From: Lysobacterales bacterium
GTDB taxonomy: Bacteria > Pseudomonadota > Gammaproteobacteria > Xanthomonadales > SZUA-38
Length of the DNA: 64,000 bases
Reading direction: 5' to 3'
Assembly: GCA_030065125.1 (NCBI GenBank)
Contig: JASJDM010000021.1
Location: 62,001 to 126,000 of the forward strand
Position numbers and translations under genes: made by a program. The notes under the pieces are model-generated. The model saw nothing but the letters and a program-made list of their open reading frames with translations, was not told the DNA's origin and ran no database searches. Below are positions 27,876 through 35,922 of this stretch, piece after piece. Numbering within the stretch: position 1 is the stretch's first letter; each line of letters begins with the position of its first letter.

Positions 27876-30800
27876 ATGAAAAAGGAATTTACCGGCCTGG
27901 CCGGAGGCCGGAGGCTTGCCTGCCTGGCGGTGCTGATGCTGGCGGCACCGATTCACGCAGCCCAGGTGGTCGGTCAGTTTTTGCCTTCCCAGGGGCCGGT
28001 TTTCGGTGTGGCGGTCAACGGTCAGGCACAGAGCCTGACCGTGGACGGTAACCAGTACCCGCTGCCGGCGGAACTCAACCCGGTGGCGGCGACCACCATC
28101 CAGCTACTGCCGGGGCGCAGCGTGGTGGCGTCCCACCGCACGCCGGAGATCACCGATACCTGCAATGGCGACGCGGTACAGCACATGTACCATCGGCTGC
28201 CGGCACAGGCCAATGATCCGCTGACCCTGATTGCCACCATCTGCCTGGACCAGCCACGCGCGTTCCAGGCCATCTACGACCGGCCCGGATTGTCTCCCCA
28301 GCTGGTTGCGGCCCTGGCCGAAGTGGCGGGCCCGACGGTCAGCAACCAGAACATCACCTTCGCCGGCCTGGATATCACCCCGGGCGCCACCGGCAGCGGG
28401 TTGTTCGCATCCGATATCGAATCGATTCGTTTTTCTCCCTCGGGCACCGTGGCGCTGGTCAAGTACGACCTGCCCGGCGGGGCCACCGATCCGGCGGACT
28501 ATCGCCTGGTGGACCTTTGCCCGGGACGGGTGGGACAGCCACTGGCCAATTATGCAGACGTGGGTGCCGGGGCCACCGCCGCGGTGGAAGACGACGGCAT
28601 GGGCGGGTACCGGGTGCGTTTTTCCCATCCGAGTTTCCTCAACGGCTTCGTGCTGCTGCCCATTGCCGACTGCCTGGGCGCGCCGCCGGATCCCGAGCCC
28701 GGTGAGCAGAACCTGCTGGTCAGCCTGGCCGGTAACGGGACCGGCCGGGTGACCTCGGTGCCGGCCGCCATCGACTGTCCCGACGCCGCCTGCCAGGCAG
28801 GCTTCCCGGAGAATCAGAGCGTGACCCTGACCGCCGCGGCATCGCCCGGGTCGAGTTTTGTCGGCTGGAGCGGGGACTGTGGCGGCACCCAGGCCATGGC
28901 CACGGTGACCCTGGACCAGGGCCGACAGTGTATCGCCGAGTTCAGCCGGCCCGCCGCGGACCTGGCGGTGTCCTGCAGCGGGCCCGCCTCCGTGGTCGCG
29001 GGCAGCAACTGGGTGCTCTCCTTCACCTTGACCAACAATGGCCCAAGTGATGCCACCAATACCCAGTTCCAGGTGGTGCCGGGCGGCGATCTGGCGTTTG
29101 ATTTTCGCGACTCCAGTGCGGGCTGTTTTGCCGGTTTTGACGGGTCGGTCAGCTGCAATGCGGGTCTGCTGGCGGCTTCCGAGCAGGCAACCTTCGATAT
29201 CAGCCTGGAAAGCAGCGCCCTGGCCCGGGGCAGCGTCACTGTCCAGGCCAGCGGTTCCTCCTCCGTTGACGATCCCGTGTCGCCAAATGACGGCTGTACG
29301 CTGGATGCGACGGTCCAGGTGGAAGTCGACCTGGTGCTGGACAAGGATGCCGACCCGGACCCGGTGGCGGCGGGCGAACTGCTGCTGTATTCGCTGGAAG
29401 TGGAGAACCTGGGCCGGTCGGCGGCCACCGAGGTGGTGATCTCCGACACGCTGCCGGCCGAGGTGACGCCGGTCCAGCCGGCGTCGGCGGGCACCTGCAA
29501 TATCGAATCGGTGTTTCCCGGCAGCTCGGTAGTGGCCACCCTGGTCACCCGGGTCGGAAGCGGCGTCACGCCGGGTACCCGGATCGACAACACCGCCAGC
29601 GTGTCATCGCTGGAAACGGACCTGAATCCCGCGGACAACACCGATTCCAAAAGTGTCACCGTTGCGGCTGCGCCGGCACCGCCGGCTGCAGGATTCGTGC
29701 GAATCGCGCGGGAGTTCGAGGATGGCATCAATGACTTCAGCGTTCCGGCCCAGTCCGGACCCTTCACGGGCTTCTTCGCCCAGGATGCGGATGAGGGTGT
29801 GTTTGTCAGCGCCGGGGGCGCCCTGCTGAAGTTATACGATTCCGGCGGCGCCCTGCCTGGGCGTGGCGGTGGTTTCGTCAACATCGGCATCGCGCAGGGG
29901 CCGACCCTGGACGGGCTGGCCCTGGCCTGGGCGGGACAGTACAACGATACCGGCGCCACGCCCTCGCGCCTGGACAACGTGGTGGCGGCCTCCGGCGAGT
30001 GCACGCCGAGGGAACTGTTTGACCAGCGCTTCCTGGCCGGCGGCAGCAATAACGCCGACGACTGGCTGCTGCTGGCCGAAATCCGTCTGCGCAGCGGCCG
30101 CCTGGCATTTGCCAGCAGCCGCTCCGGCAGTCCGCTGGTGGCGGTGCGTGAATCCAGCGGATCGGCAACCACCATTGCCGACGCCGCCACACCCCTGCCG
30201 GGTGGCAACGACCGCTTCATGCAGGCGGTGGCTGGACTGGCCTTTGACGGCAACAACGTCGTGTTCCACGCCGGCCTGGGCAGCGGCTGCAGCCTGACCA
30301 GTAATGGCTGTGATTTCGAGGGCATTTACCGCAGCAGCGGCGGTTCGCTCAGCCTGATCGCAGATACCGAAACGCCGGTGCCAGGCGGCAGCGGTAACTT
30401 TGGCGGTTTTTTCTGGGACTCCGGGCAAATGGCCGTAGACGGTGGCAACGTGGTGTTCCTGGGCTACGACGACCAGCGGCGCTACGGCATCTACCTGCAC
30501 GATGGCTCAGGCCTGCGGGTGGTGGTGGACGGTTCGACGCCGATACCTGGCGAGATGGCGAATTTCAGCTACTTCGGTGTGGTCCAGACTGGTGATTTCG
30601 ATTTCCCCGACTCGGCTCCGGCCCTGAAAGGCAGCACCGTGGCTTTTGTCGGGGGTGACCAGATCGGCAGCGGGCTTTACCTGTGGCAGAACGGCAGCCT
30701 GAGCACTGTGCTGAACCGGGGCGACACCATCAACGGCAACCGCATTGACGGATTTCGGCTGGGGCCCGAATCCCTGGGGGTGGATCGCCTGGCATTCGTG

Positions 30801-30908
30801 GCTGATGCGGCCGACGGGCAGTCGGCCGGAAGTGCCCGGTCCATCTACACCATCGCGGTCAACACCGACGTCATTTTTGCCAGCGGGTTTGAGCCGGCAC
30901 CTCCGTAA
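27876..30908 (+). CDS. Secreted repeat protein (InlB-B-like, DUF11) with C-terminal GFE tag
   Basis: A 1010-residue exported protein. A signal peptide (1-28, ending IHAAQ) is followed by an unassigned domain. Then come a divergent InlB-B-like repeat (about 285-360; GWSGDCGG) and two DUF11/CARDB-like domains (about 365-600; FTLTNNGPSDATNT and SLEVENLGRSAATEV). The C-terminal half (about 605-1000) has repeats such as GGNDRFMQAVAGLAFDGNNVVFHA that suggest a beta-propeller. It ends DVIFASGFEPAPP, carrying the tag shared with four other proteins here (codons 30873-30893). GAGGAGG lies just before ATG. A cell-surface or extracellular role is likely; the ligand is unknown. Confidence 0.85.
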   Translation: MKKEFTGLAGGRRLACLAVLMLAAPIHAAQVVGQFLPSQGPVFGVAVNGQAQSLTVDGNQYPLPAELNPVAATTIQLLPGRSVVASHRTPEITDTCNGDAVQHMYHRLPAQANDPLTLIATICLDQPRAFQAIYDRPGLSPQLVAALAEVAGPTVSNQNITFAGLDITPGATGSGLFASDIESIRFSPSGTVALVKYDLPGGATDPADYRLVDLCPGRVGQPLANYADVGAGATAAVEDDGMGGYRVRFSHPSFLNGFVLLPIADCLGAPPDPEPGEQNLLVSLAGNGTGRVTSVPAAIDCPDAACQAGFPENQSVTLTAAASPGSSFVGWSGDCGGTQAMATVTLDQGRQCIAEFSRPAADLAVSCSGPASVVAGSNWVLSFTLTNNGPSDATNTQFQVVPGGDLAFDFRDSSAGCFAGFDGSVSCNAGLLAASEQATFDISLESSALARGSVTVQASGSSSVDDPVSPNDGCTLDATVQVEVDLVLDKDADPDPVAAGELLLYSLEVENLGRSAATEVVISDTLPAEVTPVQPASAGTCNIESVFPGSSVVATLVTRVGSGVTPGTRIDNTASVSSLETDLNPADNTDSKSVTVAAAPAPPAAGFVRIAREFEDGINDFSVPAQSGPFTGFFAQDADEGVFVSAGGALLKLYDSGGALPGRGGGFVNIGIAQGPTLDGLALAWAGQYNDTGATPSRLDNVVAASGECTPRELFDQRFLAGGSNNADDWLLLAEIRLRSGRLAFASSRSGSPLVAVRESSGSATTIADAATPLPGGNDRFMQAVAGLAFDGNNVVFHAGLGSGCSLTSNGCDFEGIYRSSGGSLSLIADTETPVPGGSGNFGGFFWDSGQMAVDGGNVVFLGYDDQRRYGIYLHDGSGLRVVVDGSTPIPGEMANFSYFGVVQTGDFDFPDSAPALKGSTVAFVGGDQIGSGLYLWQNGSLSTVLNRGDTINGNRIDGFRLGPESLGVDRLAFVADAADGQSAGSARSIYTIAVNTDVIFASGFEPAPP

Positions 30909-31090
30909 CCTGGCCCGTTCCTGACGGTTTCGAATAGACCCGCGCCTCCTCCAAACCGTCGGGCTCCCGCATTCTGGACGCCGGTGGTGAAGCTGCTGGC
31001 CAATTCTCGACCTGGCCGGATTTCGAGCGTAGATTGAAAATCCCGTTGGCTGCGGTGGCCAATGGTCAGTCCGAGTCAGAGGGGGTTGTT

Positions 31091-31483
31091 ATGACCGTAG
31101 AAATTCAATGGCTGCTTTACGTTGCCCTGTTCACTGCACTGCAGTGGGTGCCGTACATTCTCAACCAGATTGCGGTTCGCGGGCTGGTGGACGCCGTGGG
31201 ATATCCGGCCGAACCCAAGCCACTGGCGGACTGGGCTCAGCGGGCCAAGGCGGCCCACTACAACTCGGTTGAGAACCTGGTGGTGTTCGCGGCGCTGATT
31301 GTTGTTGCCCACCTGTCCGGCATCACCAGCGGTGCCATCCAAACTGCCTGCATGGTGTATTTCTGGGCGCGGGTTGCCCACTACGCCCTTTACGTTCTGG
31401 GAGTCCCGGGGGGTCGGACAGTAACGTTTGCGGTGGGCTGGTTCGCAACGATCTTCATCGGCTGGCAGATACTGGCCGCCTGA
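31091..31483 (+). CDS. MAPEG-family membrane protein 2
   Basis: A 130-residue four-helix membrane protein of the MAPEG family. The diagnostic block RAKAAHYNSVENLVVF lies at residues 51-66 and matches RxxxxHxNxxE. It differs from the first MAPEG gene in this window (2378-2767) in most other positions, so the two are distant paralogues. AGAGGGGG lies six bases before ATG 31091. It is flanked by a secreted repeat gene and a convergent propeller gene and is probably transcribed alone. A glutathione- or lipid-peroxide-related role is a family expectation only. Confidence 0.85.
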   Translation: MTVEIQWLLYVALFTALQWVPYILNQIAVRGLVDAVGYPAEPKPLADWAQRAKAAHYNSVENLVVFAALIVVAHLSGITSGAIQTACMVYFWARVAHYALYVLGVPGGRTVTFAVGWFATIFIGWQILAA

Positions 31484-31503
31484 TCAGCCGACATGCAATC
31501 CGG

Positions 31504-32814
31504 TTACTCCGGCTGCAAGGCTTCGCACATCGCGACGTTGTCTGAAGCGATGCGCTGAATCGGAATCTCCCCCGACAGCCCCAGGGAATCGATCCGGTAA
31601 CTGACCTGCCCCTGGGTGCAGTCCGAAAACGCCAGCGTGAGCGTACCGTCGCTGTCGGTGGTGGGTGTCGGTTGGCCTGCGTCGAAAATGCCGCCACGGG
31701 TGACAAACAGTGTGAGGTTGGCGGTGTTGCCCTCGAATGGACCCTGGGCGGTCAGCCAGCGGTGGCCGGATTCGCCGAGCTGGGCATCATCCTGGGCCGG
31801 TCGCTGGACCTCATAGGTAAACCAGGCGAGGAACACCTGCCCGAGGTCGGGAAACACGGTAATCAGAAATCCCTGACCGGCGGTTTCCAGGTTGAGCCAG
31901 GCGTCATTCAACCCCGCGTTGATGACAAAATCGGATCCCGAGCCGGTGGGACGCAGTACCACTGCATTGGGCTGCAACAGCCCCCCGGCCCCCGAGGCGA
32001 CGCGTGTTTCCACGAATCCGCCGTCGGGATCGTAGACACGGACGGAGCCGGTCCCGCCGTTGCCAATGATCAGGTTGCCGTCGGGCAGGAAATCGATTCC
32101 CTCGGGCTGGGACAGGCCGGTAATGAAGTTACCGGCGAAGCTGCCGTCAGCGTTAAAGCGCCGCACCGCGCCGCCGGACCAATCCGCCACCAGCAGGCTG
32201 CCGCTGTTGTCAAACCAGACATTGGTGGGGCCCTGGAGATTGGAGCTGATGAACACACCCAGGTCGTTGCCCTGGGGGTCAAAGCGCCGTACCGAGGCCT
32301 GGTTGAATGACGCCACGTACAGGTTGCCGTCGCTGTCCCAGTCCAGGCCGATGCTCTGGGACACACCAACGCTGGTGAAATCATCTACCGGCGTGCCGTC
32401 CAGTTCAAACCGTTTGACCCGGCCGTTGCCGGTCCATTGCAGGACGTACAGGCGATTGTCCGGCCCGATCTTCATCCGGGTCGGTCCGCTGGCGCTGGTT
32501 GCGAATGTGTCGATGAACGCCCCGGTGTCGGCATTGTGCCGGTTGATCCGGTTGCTGTTGAGGTTGGAGATCAGGACCGTATTGTCGTCTTCCAGAAAAA
32601 CGATGTCCTGGGGCCAGGACAGGTTGTCCGAGATAAACACCTCGGGATTGCCGCCGTCCTGGTCGAATTTGAGAATCTGCCAGGGCGGCGAGTCGAAGTT
32701 GCCGGCGTCACTGACGTAGATATCAAACTCCTGGGACAGTGCTGCGTTGGTCAACAGCCCCACGATCGCACTCATAATGCAACGGGTGCCAAAGCTGGCG
32801 GTTGGTGTGGTCAT
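31504..32814 (-). CDS. Secreted NHL/SMP-30-type beta-propeller protein
   Basis: A 436-residue protein. A signal peptide (about 1-28, ending ALSQ) precedes a six-bladed propeller (about 30-300) built of repeats such as SIGLDWDSDGNLYVASFNQ and GIDFLPDGNLIIGNGGTG, typical of NHL or Vgb-like lyase folds. A distinct C-terminal domain (about 310-430) has INAGLNDAWLNLETAGQGF and VFLAWFTYE followed by GHRWLTAQGPFEGNTANLTL; I recall similar tails on other secreted proteins of this bacterial group, but it has no name I know. It lacks the GFE tag. An enzymatic role is not evident. It converges with the MAPEG gene. Confidence 0.8.
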   Translation of the reverse strand: MTTPTASFGTRCIMSAIVGLLTNAALSQEFDIYVSDAGNFDSPPWQILKFDQDGGNPEVFISDNLSWPQDIVFLEDDNTVLISNLNSNRINRHNADTGAFIDTFATSASGPTRMKIGPDNRLYVLQWTGNGRVKRFELDGTPVDDFTSVGVSQSIGLDWDSDGNLYVASFNQASVRRFDPQGNDLGVFISSNLQGPTNVWFDNSGSLLVADWSGGAVRRFNADGSFAGNFITGLSQPEGIDFLPDGNLIIGNGGTGSVRVYDPDGGFVETRVASGAGGLLQPNAVVLRPTGSGSDFVINAGLNDAWLNLETAGQGFLITVFPDLGQVFLAWFTYEVQRPAQDDAQLGESGHRWLTAQGPFEGNTANLTLFVTRGGIFDAGQPTPTTDSDGTLTLAFSDCTQGQVSYRIDSLGLSGEIPIQRIASDNVAMCEALQPE

Positions 32815-32920
32815 GCCCCTATCCCCGCGATGATTTCCGAAATTTGTCTACGAAAAAAGACGTACTTTCCCGGCTACCCTATCTGAATCCTCCAATCGGG
32901 TCCACTGCCGGCCACAGTCC

Positions 32921-33085
32921 AGGGGGGAGAAGCTTGCGGGCATCGTGGCCAGCGGCTATTCCAACGATCCCGTCATGTCGGATTACGAAGGATTCGGCTT
33001 TGTAGCCGCCCTATCCAAACCGTTCGCTGTAAACGAGGTCGCCCGGGTGGTGCGTAACGTTCTGGACCGGTGGTGCCCGGAAAGA
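32921..33085 (+). pseudogene. Receiver-domain remnant of a hybrid kinase
   Basis: This frame encodes IVASGYSNDPVMSDYEGFGF, then ALSKPFAVNEVARVVRNVL. This is the last third of a response-regulator receiver domain, including the K-P-F conserved lysine, of the type that ends hybrid histidine kinases. There is no phospho-acceptor Asp, no start and no kinase upstream: the sequence before it leads straight into the promoter region of the propeller gene. It is a decayed 3' end left by a deletion or rearrangement. Confidence 0.7.
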
Positions 33086-33167
33086 TATGTGACTGACAGG
33101 CCGCGTCGGCGATGGCTGATCAGTGTAGACTTTGACTGTGGTCAACAGTTGGACGATGGAAATTTCA

Positions 33168-33575
33168 ATGCACAAGGCGGGTATCGCAACTCTCGTTATC
33201 TGGGTCTGCCTGGTCATGGCGACCGGAGCCATGGCCGAACCTCATATCGCTTTCAGCCGGGTGCCGCCGCCGGGCGCCGGCCCGGATTCCCGCGGAGATA
33301 TCGCCGGGACCGTGTCGGGGGTGGAGAATCCGGATGACTACAAGGTCGTCATCTACGCCCGGGCGCATCTGTGGTACGTGCAGCCCACTATCGAAAATCC
33401 GCACACCAGCATTGGGGCAGACGGTGACTGGAAAACCTGGACCCACCTGGGCGACCGTTACGCGGCGCTTCTGGTGAAACCCTCGTACCGGCCGCCGAGC
33501 ACCCCCGGATCTTTACCCGAGGTTGGAGATGATGTGCTCGCGATTGCCACCAAGGACGCCAAAGCGCTGCGCTGA
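33168..33575 (+). CDS. Small secreted protein of unknown function
   Basis: A 135-residue exported protein. A signal peptide (about 1-20, ending GAMAEP) is followed by one domain with the pattern GDIAGTVSGVENPDDYKVVI, LWYVQPTIENPHTSI, DGDWKTWTH and ALLVKPSYRPPS. The G-V-x-GV..P.dYkV..Y, W..P and DG.W elements recur, as I remember them, in secreted bacterial proteins with possible carbohydrate-binding folds, but I cannot name a family. GGAA lies shortly before ATG 33168; ATG 33156 is an alternative start. It follows a receiver-domain remnant and precedes another secreted-protein gene. Confidence 0.65.
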   Translation: MHKAGIATLVIWVCLVMATGAMAEPHIAFSRVPPPGAGPDSRGDIAGTVSGVENPDDYKVVIYARAHLWYVQPTIENPHTSIGADGDWKTWTHLGDRYAALLVKPSYRPPSTPGSLPEVGDDVLAIATKDAKALR

Positions 33576-33732
33576 TCCCGGCGCAGCCAAAGCGGCAACT
33601 GCTGTGATTCACTCCTAGCAGCCCCAACGTCACCCCTGGATCCTGAATCTGCGGCGCGGACTGGCCCAGGCTGGTCTGTGCGCTATATGGGTTCGCCATC
33701 ATTGATTGATTTGATTGAAGAGGAATCAAATC

Positions 33733-35592
33733 ATGAGACGACTCGCAATGCTGACACTGCTTCTCACCGCTGGAGGCGTCATTGCCCAGGTGCCCAACAC
33801 GTTTGTATACCAGGGCGTGTTGGACCAGGCTGGAACGCCGGCCAACGGCGAATTCGATTTTCAGTTCGAGCTGTTTGACGATCCGGATTTTGTTCTGGGT
33901 ATGTCCTTTGCCGGACCGGTGACTGTATTGGATTTTGGGGTGTCCGAGGGTGATTTCGCGGTGCCCGTTGATTTCGGCATGGACGTTTTCGGTGACATTC
34001 CACTGTTCCTGGAAGTACGGGTTCGGGATGCTGCTTCCAATGGCGCTTTCACGGTGCTGGAACCCCGGCAGCCGCTGTATGCGGTTCCCCTGGCGGTCCA
34101 CGCGCTGAACGTGGGTGCAGACGTGGTCGGTGGGGCGCAGATTGCTGACGCCAGCGTCACCGCGGCCGACCTGGCGCCCAGTGCGGTTGGGGCAGCGGCC
34201 GTGAACAGCGCGGATGTCCAGCTCCGGGTCAGCGGCAATTGTGCCGCCGGCAGTGCGGTTCGGAGCGTCAACGGAGATGGCACGGTGAGCTGTGAACCCG
34301 TTCCCGCCGGTGATATTACCGCCGTGACCCCCGGCGCTGGCCTGACCGGCGGCGGCAGCACCGGCAGCGCTGAGTTGGCCGTGGATTTCGGCCAGGTCCA
34401 GGCCCGCCTGCAGGGCGGCTGCGAGGTGGGGGAACTGCTGGCCGGCATCGCCGCCGACGGCACCCCGGTCTGCACGGTGCCGCCCATTCCGGCCACTGCC
34501 AGCGTGATCAGCGACCCGGCCGGCAGCGTGGGAACCAACAATTCGATACTGATTGGCACTGATGGACTGCCTCTGGTTGTCTTCTACAGCCAGTCCCCGT
34601 CAGGCGTTGTAGCCGTGCACTGCAATGACGTGGCCTGTTTCGGCAGCGATGAGTCCGAGGTGCTGCTGGAAGCGGGAGCGGGGGATGAGGGTATCGCCGC
34701 CATAGCCGGCGCCGACGGATTGCCGTTGATCGCATACCATCAGCCGGCCACCAATCAGGTGAAGCTGCTCCGGTGTAATGACCCGGCCTGTTCCGGTGGC
34801 GACGAAAGTACCAGTGTTATCGACTCGGCTCCGGGCATTTACGACATTTCCATGGCGCTGGATGCGTCGGGATTTCCGGTAGTGGCCTTCCTGGCCAATG
34901 GACCCGGGGGAAATGAATGGTCGGTGTTTGTATTGCGCTGCAATGACGTGGCATGTGCCGGCGGCGATGACACGGTTAATCCCGCCGAAACATTATCGTT
35001 CGGTCCGGCTATGTCGCCATTGAACGTTGCTGTTGCCATTGGGTCCGACAACAACCCGTTTTTGATCTATCGCTACAGCCCGTTCGCCTCGGTGTCCGAG
35101 ATTTTTGCCCTTAAATGCAATGATCCACAGTGCTCAGGGGAGGATGAATCGACGGTCGACCTGGGCATGATCGACATCATTGCCGGTCTCGACGTCCGCA
35201 TCGACGGTGCCGGAAATCCCGTTTACGCCTTATACGACGCCATGACCCCACGGCTGGATCTGATCCGCTGCGCCACCCCGACCTGTCAGACCATTGCGAC
35301 CACCGAAAGCATTGAATTTAATGGTGGTGGCTTTCCGTCCCTGCTGCTGGGTCCGGGTGACCGGCCCAGCGTGGCCTATTGTTCCCGAGACTTCACGCTG
35401 AGATACGCCACCTGCAACGATGCGGCCTGTGCCGGTGGGGACGATACGCTGGCTGACACCGGGTCGCTGTGCAACGGGACCACGGCTCACGCCATGGGCA
35501 GTGACGGCCTGCCGGTGATCAGTTACCCCGTGTCTGAGCCGGCTGGCACCTACGCCAAGGTCTACCACTGCGTTGCGCCTGCCTGTCGATGA
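33733..35592 (+). CDS. Secreted Cys-rich repeat protein with tail-fibre-like N-terminus
   Basis: A 619-residue exported protein (signal peptide about 1-19). Residues 20-120 start FVYQGVLDQAGTPANGEFDF and resemble domains placed before tail-fibre or surface stalk regions. A collagen-like or coiled middle holds GAGLTGGGSTGSAELAV. The C-terminal 430 residues have about six repeats, each built on CNDxxCxGxDE (for example LRCNDPACSGGDES and LKCNDPQCSGEDES) alternating with GxDGLPLI; this looks like a Cys-pinned propeller. GAGGAA precedes ATG 33733; a TTG at 33715 is also in frame. It has no GFE tag, but its stop overlaps the start of a small tagged gene. Confidence 0.78.
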   Translation: MRRLAMLTLLLTAGGVIAQVPNTFVYQGVLDQAGTPANGEFDFQFELFDDPDFVLGMSFAGPVTVLDFGVSEGDFAVPVDFGMDVFGDIPLFLEVRVRDAASNGAFTVLEPRQPLYAVPLAVHALNVGADVVGGAQIADASVTAADLAPSAVGAAAVNSADVQLRVSGNCAAGSAVRSVNGDGTVSCEPVPAGDITAVTPGAGLTGGGSTGSAELAVDFGQVQARLQGGCEVGELLAGIAADGTPVCTVPPIPATASVISDPAGSVGTNNSILIGTDGLPLVVFYSQSPSGVVAVHCNDVACFGSDESEVLLEAGAGDEGIAAIAGADGLPLIAYHQPATNQVKLLRCNDPACSGGDESTSVIDSAPGIYDISMALDASGFPVVAFLANGPGGNEWSVFVLRCNDVACAGGDDTVNPAETLSFGPAMSPLNVAVAIGSDNNPFLIYRYSPFASVSEIFALKCNDPQCSGEDESTVDLGMIDIIAGLDVRIDGAGNPVYALYDAMTPRLDLIRCATPTCQTIATTESIEFNGGGFPSLLLGPGDRPSVAYCSRDFTLRYATCNDAACAGGDDTLADTGSLCNGTTAHAMGSDGLPVISYPVSEPAGTYAKVYHCVAPACR

Positions 35593-35879
35593 AGACTGCC
35601 ATGCCCACACTAATTCGAAAACTGCCATTTTTGCTGATGGTGATGAGCTGCGCCACTGCCGTGGCCGCCGGCCTGGAAGGGGGCGTATTCAGCATTCGCC
35701 AGGGAACCGTTTCGGCCGGCCAGGCTGAGCTTGAGGGACGGGATTTCAACGCAAGCGGGACGATGGGCATGCCGGCGGTGGGTGAAATCAGCGGAGGAGA
35801 TTTCAAAGTCTCCGCTGGAGTTGTCATCCAGCCCGCCAGTCAGAGTGAGCTGGTGTTCCGCAACGGCTTCGAGGGCTGA
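35589..35879 (+). CDS. Small secreted protein with GFE tag, coupled to upstream repeat protein
   Basis: A 96-residue exported protein. A signal peptide (about 1-26, ending TAVAAG) is followed by a Gly/Ser-rich domain (SAGQAELEGRDFNASG) and the C-terminal tag ELVFRNGFEG (codons 35853-35873). The start overlaps the stop of the Cys-rich repeat gene as ATGA, so the two proteins are coupled and probably made in ratio. The large partner lacks the tag, so this small protein may supply it in trans or cap the complex. That is hypothesis. Function is otherwise unknown. Confidence 0.75.
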   Translation: MKTAMPTLIRKLPFLLMVMSCATAVAAGLEGGVFSIRQGTVSAGQAELEGRDFNASGTMGMPAVGEISGGDFKVSAGVVIQPASQSELVFRNGFEG

Positions 35880-35883
35880 AAGC

Positions 35884-35905
35884 GCCCCGTCCCGGATTCG
35901 GGACG
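35884..35905. terminator. Bidirectional terminator hairpin
   Basis: CGTCCCG (35888-35894) pairs with CGGGACG (35899-35905) around a GATT loop in the 43-bp gap between convergent genes; the flanking bases nearly extend the stem. Position and stability suit a terminator for both the secreted-protein operon and the M56-ankyrin gene, although T-runs are weak. Confidence 0.6.
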
Positions 35906-35922
35906 AGGCTCAGTTGGAAAGC

